Source: Cannabis sativa
Taxonomy: Eukaryota; Streptophyta; Magnoliopsida; Rosales; Cannabaceae
Direction: 5' to 3'
Length of the DNA: 64,000 nt
NCBI RefSeq assembly: GCF_029168945.1
Contig: NC_083601.1
Span: 30,183,660 to 30,247,659, forward strand
Position numbers and translations under genes: made by a program. Position 1 is the first letter of the stretch, and each line of letters starts with the position of its first letter. Shown in pieces: positions 56,672 through 64,000 of this stretch. A model generated the notes under the pieces. That model worked only from the letters and a program-made list of their open reading frames with translations, ran no database searches and had not been told where the DNA came from.

Positions 56672-58977
56672 ATGGAACTGGAAAGAGGAGTTCAGAGGTG
56701 GGCAGTTGACATTTCAAATTGGGACCCAAATCCCCAAGACTTTTCCTTTGCTCTCTCTCTTCTTCCTCCCACTTTCAACCACCACACCTCCATTACCAGG
56801 TCTCCCTCTATATTATATATATATATATGTGTGTGTGTGTATGTCTACAATAAACTTTAATTTATTATTTGGATTCTGAGATAAGCCCAGAAATGAAATG
56901 AAAAATAATACTTGAGGAAATAAAAAAATTGGAACTCTGGTAACAATGTCTTGCTTCTACGGGATTTAACTTAAGGGTGACACTGACAGAGTCTACTCTC
57001 TTCTACTTTGATGATATTTGTATTATCCGATACTATCGATCATTTGTGTTTAATTTTGTTCTGTTGTTCATACACTTTCTCTTATAACAACTTTAAGAAT
57101 TCTTCTATGAAGGTTTACTAAATCCTTATTACAAAGATTAGTAAAAGAGAACTGATTCATGGTTTCCTAAAATTCTCTGAAACTTGTATGTGTGTAGACA
57201 CATGACTAAATCAGAAAAAGTGAAAATTGTCTAATGAAATGTGTATTCACTTGCATATATTGCATTTTTAGTAGCTACCATATTTCAGAAATTGAGTGAG
57301 CATAAGCTAATAAATGTATCTGTGTTTGTTCTATTCTGTATAGTATTTGAACTGTGTAACATTTTTGGGTTCATATGGCCATGACCTTTTAATATGTTAA
57401 TATTATCAAAAATAGATTTGTACGGCTGGAAGATAGAAAGAGGGCACTTGTGAGCCGGCTACTTCAGTATGCTCTTGTACATCAAGTGTTAGGAATTCCT
57501 TATGATGAAATCGTGATCAAGCGCACACCGGAAGGAAAACCATACCTGGTATGTAGTTATGCCACCTGAATTTGTTTAGCTCACAATAAAATGGTGTCCT
57601 TATTTGCACTTATTGTATTAAGTGAAGTGATGTTATTTATATAGCTTCTTCCATTCCAAAACTTCAAATGTAGCTCACTCTCAAGAACTTCTCCTAAGTT
57701 TCACACTTAAGTCTTCTAAGGAGAAGAGTTGATCATAGATAGTTTCTTTTGCCTGCCTATAAAACAAGTGCCTAGGCCTATCTTGAAAATCATAGTTTTG
57801 AGACATAACTTACCACTGAGTTTGTTTTTAGGAAAATGGGAAGGTTGGTGAGGAATTCCCCAATTTCAACTTTAATGCATCACATCATGGTGACTATGTG
57901 GCTATAGCTTCTGAACCTTTATGCCTTGTGGGGTTGGACATTGTGTCTCTTGTCATTCCCTGGAGAGAGACAGTTGAAGATTTTATTCGAAGCTTCTCCT
58001 CCTATTTTTCGAGTTTGGAATGGGATAATATAGTTTCTGCTGGCACTAGTAATGATGTTTTGGCTGAGTTTTTCAGGTAAATTTTTTAACTTCACCTATT
58101 GATAAATCATTTTATGAACAAAAAGGTTGCATATTAACTCAAAGACTTTTAAACTAGCTGATAACACCTTGTTTTTCTTCTTTACAATCTTTAGAAGGTG
58201 TCTGGTATGGACTTTTATTAGTCACATTCCTTTGTTGATATGTAGCATTATTCTATTTGTCTAAACTTAACTGGTGGCCTCTTAAGTCTTAATTATGAAA
58301 GATTTACAGACAAAGAGATTAGTCAAGTTCAACTAATGAATGATGGTGGTTATAGATATTGGAGTCTGAAAGAAGCGTATGTCAAAGCATTAGGAAGTGG
58401 AGTATCATACGACTTGGAAAATGTGGAGTTTCATCACTGTAACTGGAAAAATATTTCTGTCAAAATTTATGGGAGGGCTATGCCAGAGTGGAGATTTTGG
58501 CTTTCTGAGCTGGGAAAAGGTCATCTGGTAAATAAACTCTACAACTACTCTTGCTTTCTTTTTTATGTATACTCCTCTGTTTACCAGGTCACAAGTGACA
58601 ACCACTCCAAGTTTAGATTTTAGAATATTGTTATGGTCTTTGATTGAAAGAATTTATAGGGGTAGGGAGCTTAATATACAGTTCAAATAATTTATTGTTG
58701 TATCTTATAACTAAATAAATTTTCATTGAAACACACACAGGTAGCGGTAGCAAGAGGCCACCCAAGATTAGCCACTGAGAGTTACAAGAAAACACTAAAA
58801 TATGCAGAGTTTGATGAAGAGGAATACCGTAAAGGTCTGCATCTTCCAAACATAGATTTTGTCTATAGAACTGTTGAAGAAGTCATTCAAATTTTATGTA
58901 AAGAAGTTAAGAGCATACCCAGAATTCATAATGACAATAAATTAGAGGAAACGGGTGATGTACAGTCACCAGCATAA
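56672..58977 (+). CDS. 4'-phosphopantetheinyl transferase, five exons
   Basis: Exons 56672-56799, 57416-57548, 57832-58076, 58302-58527 and 58741-58977 splice with GT-AG borders into 322 codons plus stop with no breaks. The product resembles the plant Sfp-type enzyme At3g11470 (from memory), which moves phosphopantetheine from CoA to a carrier-protein serine; in plants it is linked to acyl carrier protein, probably of mitochondria. Key motifs: RKRALVSRLLQ (residues ~51-61, in exon 2), NFNASHHGDYVAIA (~100-113), VGLDIVSL with the metal-binding Asp at ~123, and YWSLKEAYVKALG (188-200) with the Lys and Glu of the second signature. Length matches the family. ATG 56672 is chosen because MELERGVQRWAVDISNW matches the usual N-terminus. 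Parts of this locus are duplicated at 212-885 and 22278-22640. Confidence 0.93.
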
Positions 58978-59171
58978 TTCATTGTATAAAAATGAATACT
59001 TGCAGTAATCTACTCAGTTGGAACACAAGTTTTGCCTCAAGTAAAAGTAATAGTTGACCATGATTCATGAGGGTCGACATTTTCTTATTGCATGTTTAAG
59101 AAATCTCCATTAAGTCCTACTTCGAAAACAATTGCTAGCATGATGCTGAAGAAAGCAGCAAATAAGAAAAT

Positions 59172-60960
59172 GCACTCTTTCTTCTTGGAAAATGTTGCAT
59201 GTGAGAAAGAAAAACTTGTGGATAACTAAGCCATCAACGCAAAAGAAAATTAAAAATCAGACAATTCCCAACTTCTCAATAAATCAGGAAAAGGTAAAAC
59301 AAAATGCACCAAAGTTATTGAACTTTTTGACGCAATTCAACTAAAGAGCCAAAAGAAGTTTAAAACCTTTTCCCAGGTTTTTTTTTTGTTGTTGTTGTTG
59401 TTTAGTACCACTGTAGCACATGACCAGAAAAGAGGGCATAGAAAGAACCATGAGAAGCAAATGTAGTAGTCTACTTATATAACAGTTAAAACATAAGTCC
59501 GAAAAAATAACTTAATCCTCAACCAAATGCACTCTAACTCAGTTTCCTAGGAAAAATTCTGTCATTTCTCACCAACCAAATGACCCTCAACATAGTCAAA
59601 ACATCATAGTTCCAAAACATCCTTTTCTTATCAAAGCCATTGACAAAACTCTTGGACCATCAAATCATAACAAATCTTTTGGGGAGCAGCATTAAAAATC
59701 AGGAGTTCCAGCCAAAAGAATTTGAATCCTCACATTCTCGAACCAAGCAGCCAATTCCTTAAAATCTAAAATCTAACCAATGCAAGGTGGCCAATCTGAA
59801 TGAAACTGAAACCAGGTTGCGCAAGCATTGTCACCTACCGAGGAATAACTGAATTTCCATATACTCTGAAAATGGTCCTTAAGCCAACCCAGAAAACCAA
59901 TTAATCGAATGAGACCATACTTTCAAAGGTCTCCATAGCCACTTGAGACTAGTTTCTTAAAACCATATTTACAAAGCTAAACCTCCTTCCAAGCCAGAAG
60001 ATGATCAGAATTTTCTCCATAACACCCATTTCGCAAAAAATCTCATTAGTCACTCCTACAAGCAACAAAGTAAAGATAAATAATACAATTGCTAGGTTTA
60101 AACAACTAATTGAATTAGACAAAAAGTGTGGATGTGCCTGTAACGATGAAATGAATGATTAAATTAAGTTAACCTTGTTCCCTTTCATATATGCTCTCTT
60201 TCATCCATTACGTCTCATGACCACTTAACCACCCAACTCCAAAAAGTAACTGAGAGGCCATAAGTACTTCGAAGGCCAAAGTCATCACAACCCAACGAAG
60301 CTGCCACTCCACTAATGAAGTTCTCATCAACAATCCTACCTAGCAGTCATTGACCCGTTAATTCATAGTCCAGAAACTACGCCAAACAATTTTAATAAAT
60401 TCAACTGAATAATACTCTACTGCCAAGAAAAATAGTGCATTGTCAGCAAAACTGTGGATGTGAGACCATGATCTAGTCTTAGCCAATTCAAAGCCTCGAT
60501 CAACTTACAAAGTCGGACTCGTTCAATCCATCTACTCAAGACATCCACCACTAATGCAGATAAAAACAGAGAAAGAGGATTGACCTTGTCATAGTCGCCT
60601 AGAGTTTAGAGCACATGAGCTTCCTTCTTGGTCTCCCATCACAGAAAGCCAAATAGAAAAGTGAAAACAAGTATCAGCTCATCCACCTCCTCCATCAACC
60701 ACCGAAACCCTTCATTTCCAAATGATTATAAGCTTTTTCAAAATCAATTTCAAAGACCAAAACATTCCTCAAGATATTTATATCCTTCCACAAGCTCATA
60801 AAGAAACCAGCAGCCACACCTAAAATCTGTCAGCCAGTGATAAACACCCCCTGATTTTCTGAAATCTTATCATCTAAAACTACCTGTAGTCTTATGAACA
60901 ATAATTTTGTATACAATAGCACAAGGGAAATATATCAATAATCTACAAAAACCGACTTTA
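59172..60960 (-). pseudogene. LINE reverse-transcriptase remnant
   Basis: Minus-strand pieces of a plant L1-type element in order: IDFEKAYNHLEMKGF (60765-60700, RT motif), QGQSSFSVFI and ALVVDVLSRWIERV (about 60600-60525, corresponding to the GDPLSPFLF region), IHSFADNALFF (60459-60424, the catalytic FADD-like box with Asn in place of the second Asp), and the C-terminal WNYDVLTMLRVIWLV with a CAACAACAA tail near 59390. Frameshifts and stops are throughout. A stretch at 60150-60210 resembles part of the 1.16-kb repeat family. The last ~555 bp is duplicated at 21501-22057. Confidence 0.72.
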
Positions 60961-61748
60961 TAGAACTAAGACATATATATAGGTCTCATTTGTCACCCTG
61001 TTGATGAAATTATTGTAAGAAAATTTGCACAACACCTTCTTTAATCATTTCCAACATTTACTGTAGAGAAGTGAGATTGAAAAAGTCTCATATTTCAATT
61101 ATCATCTACCCACATTATATCTAGGATAAGTCCAGCTTACAACCATTGTTTCGTGTTGCCACATGCAGAACAAACGCCATAAACAAAACAAGATTGTAAT
61201 TAGTAAGGGCCAGGCATCAAAGAACAAGACCTGTTTTTTTTTGTTAAGAAAATAGAGAAATACCTGCAGTGGTGAAGACAGCTATGAATGGCATTCTAAG
61301 TTAAAGCTGAGTGGAGCACTGAAAAACTAAAAAGAGATGATTCTGTTAAACATCCTGAGAAAGAAACCTGCAAAACCACGAAGAAAGAACATAACTCTAT
61401 TAAGATGAAAGAAATGGAAACAAAAAAAAATTAAAATATTGTACATTTTTAAAAAGAAAAAAAAATAAATAATAGACCAAAGAAGAATCACGTTATATTT
61501 CAAACACTTCTTACACCACAACTCCTAGAGTTAAATACAACAGATTAAGTTCTTAATGAAAAGTAACACACCAGATACAATTCCCACTGCCAAGGCAAAG
61601 AACATCATAGACTTTGTACCTGCATATTTCAAAATCTCAACAGATTTTAATCAGCATATAATGTAAACGGTCATATTGTCTGCCTAAGTTAGCAGAGCCA
61701 CTATGAGTAAAAATCTCAATGTCCAATAGAAGTTTCTCTCTGATAAGT

Positions 61749-61795
<47 letters not shown>

Positions 61796-62293
61796 AAACG
61801 AATATACTGATCATCCTAAGCACTTATGTACAAGAAGCATTCTTTTGCCCAATAAAACGAGAAATCATCATTCAAATAAATTAAAGAGTAGAATTACAAA
61901 ATTATTGTAATTGGGAAATGCAAAAGTGATCAAACACAATGAGATGGTCTCAAAGATTAAATTAATATTATATTAGTCTGCATATGAATACAGATTTCAA
62001 CCTTCCAAGTGACTGATAAAACAACCCAACAAAGTCAGAGAAAACAAGATGGAGCAGAAAAAAGAAATTAATTTGTAATAGAAACAAAATCCATAGATAA
62101 TGATTGATGACACAATTGATTGAGATTTCTTTTTAACTTTTTTAGGCGAGTATACTACAAAAAGAATGACCATAATTACAAATGCCTATTGTCAGACGCA
62201 TAACTTAATCAGCATGTTGTCCTCTGACAATAGCACTATCTATTTTTATCTGAAATGTCAAATAATCAAGAAAATATACAGTATATGTTGTCC
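60961..62293. other. Intergenic sequence
   Basis: No gene recognised. A GA microsatellite lies at 61745-61793. Sequence next to 62293 is presumably the 3' untranslated region of the minus-strand gene. Confidence 0.4.
61745..61793. repeat. (GA)n microsatellite
   Basis: About 49 bp of nearly pure GAGAGA. Confidence 0.95.
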
Positions 62294-63864
62294 TCATAGA
62301 ATCATATTCAACTCTGACAGATCATCCATAGGTATGTCAAGGCCCATTGCATCATGTTCTTGTAAGCCATCCTCCTCAATGTTCAACCAAGTACTCAGAT
62401 CTTGATGCCCCCCAAGTTCATTGACTACGCCTAATTCTATGGGGTCTAATTCATGCAACTGTAAATTCATAAAATCAACAGGATCCCTCTTCTCTATAAG
62501 TTGTTCATCGGCACTGTTACCATGTTGCATCAACCCAGTTTCACTTTTTCTGTTGCCACCGTTGCCAGGAATTTCACCAAAAGCAGCAGAAGGGTGCATA
62601 CTGCTAATTAATCCATTTCCTGAAGTTGATAGCTGAGCTGTCTTCTGCTTTGGCTTCGTTTTTGTTTTCCGTTCAGAGTTACCCAATGACAGACGACCAG
62701 CTTTGGGAACAGAGTTTCTGGCAGATGTATCTTTGTCCCGCTCTCTCTCACTTCTTTTACCTTTCACTCCACCTAATAAATTATTACCAAAATTTGACTT
62801 GACTTTCAAGGAAGGGATGCCACCAACATCATCAAGCAACACTTCCTTCTTTTTCCCTCTGTTAACTATAGCTCCAGTTTTGGCAAAATCCTTCTCAGAG
62901 GCGGTAAGACCTCCAAATAAATTAGAAGAATTATTGTCAACTTTATTGTGAGGATCATACTGCTCAGCCCAATCAGACAAAGAACCTGTGACAATAAAAT
63001 AGATGTTGAAAAATCAAAGATAAGAACTAAAGGCTTTCAACTTTTCCCTACAACAATTTATTATTAAAAATTAAAAAGTCAGTACAAACTCAAGACCACC
63101 TTCACCATTCTCTTCCCCTGTTCTCACATCTACTTAACCATGTCTAAACTAAAAACAAATTCAACATCCCTTATAATTGGCCTCAAGCACTCACACAATT
63201 GTCTAATGTTCTCAAGAGCTTTTAATACATTAACTTTTCTTCCCAGTGCTATGGAGGAAAAATAGCAGTACTGTTATCAAAGAAGAGAAAGATACCAAAA
63301 AGCAAAGAATTTATTTCCAGTAGATTATATGATTTACTTTTTGCATAAATTATCTTTCCTACAAAAAAGAATTAGCAAAAATAGTTCTACAAAAAAGGCA
63401 CCTCCAGTTATATTCTCAGAAACCGTAACATGGGTCACGTGTTTGATTTTCATAAATTGAAATTTTAATGTAAGTAGCTTGCTAGAACTAAACAATGCAA
63501 GAATAAAAAATAATAATAAATAAATATTTTTAAAGAAAAAAAAAACATTAAAGCGCTACAAATAAATTCCTCAAGAGGATGGCATGAGAAACAATGGCAA
63601 ACCTGACAATCTGGGCTCCAGTTGAGAATTCCGAGTTTCATGTGGCAGCTTCGTTGTTGACCCTAGGCGACTCACCACCTCTGGATCATTTTCATGAGGA
63701 GGCACAGCCAAGATGACATCCTGAAGTGCAGGCTCGCTGAAGCAACTTTTTCCAGTATCTTCTAATCTCCGACATCTAGCAAGAGTTCTCTTCATAAAAC
63801 CCACAGCTACTTGTTTTGGAACCTTTGCAACCCCAAGTTTTGTAGCAAGACTTCCTCGAGTGGC
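62294..63864 (-). CDS. Plant-specific conserved protein, C-terminal part (3' end of gene)
   Basis: Two exons on the minus strand, 63864-63603 and 62985-62294, join in phase (LS-G-SLSDWAEQ) to give 317 residues to the TGA; the gene continues upstream past the window. It resembles, from memory, the uncharacterised Arabidopsis family At2g19390/At4g29790 (long, charged, probably nuclear proteins). Features: RGSLATKLGVAKVPKQVAVGF with basic RCRRLE, a K/R-rich stretch (KGKRSERERDKD, KTKTKPKQKT) that could be a nuclear signal, and an acidic conserved tail (DLSTWLNIEEDGLQEHDAMG, MDDLSELNMIL). Splice sites are canonical: GT at 63602 and AG before 62985. Function is unknown; open frames and conservation of the tail suggest an active gene. 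Confidence 0.72.
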
Positions 63865-64000
63865 CTGCCATATTTGAAAATGAAGGAATTTCAGTAACTG
63901 CTTGGTTATAATCAAGAAATTGTACCAATAATAAATAATGATTTTAACAAACTTACATGGGCAATGTACCATATAAAACATATTTCAAAACAGTTTAATC

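Overview
This is a nuclear plant DNA window. The evidence is an AT-rich base composition, split genes with GT-AG introns, pentatricopeptide-repeat and NB-ARC sequences, Ty1/copia and Ty3-like LTR elements, a Cassandra-type TRIM with a 5S-like domain, and SRP (7SL) RNA genes with plant-type USE and TATA promoters. The recognisable proteins most resemble eudicot ones. The species cannot be fixed from sequence alone. Only two protein genes look intact: a five-exon 4'-phosphopantetheinyl transferase gene (56672-58977, +) and the 3' part of a plant-specific nuclear-type protein gene running off the right edge (62294-63864, -). One or more SRP RNA genes (minus strand, starts at 18541, 23382 and 40208) also look transcribable. 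Almost everything else is repeats, transposons and broken or chimeric gene copies.

Layout. 1-885: a decayed 3' copy of the phosphopantetheinyl transferase gene. 1341-2490: a MITE and a chimeric NB-ARC fragment. 2525-4018: four tandem copies of a ~378-bp repeat. 4391-18105: three ~1.16-kb repeat units, each carrying a 7SL tail fragment. The third unit is split by a 9.7-kb non-autonomous LTR element with ~3-kb LTRs, fused directly to a 5'-truncated Cassandra; the pair shares one 5-bp target duplication. 18282-23446: SRP RNA gene copies, a broken PPR gene, and rearranged scraps of PPR, LINE and transferase-intron sequence. 23447-26880: AT-rich DNA. 26880-40210: a 13-kb array of about 20 copies of a ~460-500 bp monomer interleaved with 7SL-derived segments, with ~1.3-kb and ~3.5-kb higher-order periods. 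It ends in a promoter-bearing SRP RNA copy head-to-head with a second PPR copy.

40348-41840: that PPR copy is joined to the last four exons of an adenylate kinase gene, at or next to the kinase splice acceptor. 43940-45584: inverted-repeat elements. 45974-54266: a SKIP (SNW-domain splicing/transcription factor) pseudogene split by a young 6.7-kb copia element lacking most of its reverse transcriptase. 54666-56107: a MITE and a second foldback element with the same ends as the one at 44666. 56672-58977: the transferase. 59172-60960: a LINE remnant on the minus strand. 62294-64000: the right-edge gene.

The main story is how copies arise and fuse: a head-to-head PPR/7SL pair has been duplicated, amplified on one side into a satellite-like array, and joined on the other side to an unrelated kinase, while retroelements made composite insertions nearby. 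Similarities and divergences were judged by eye, and family names come from remembered family features rather than searches.
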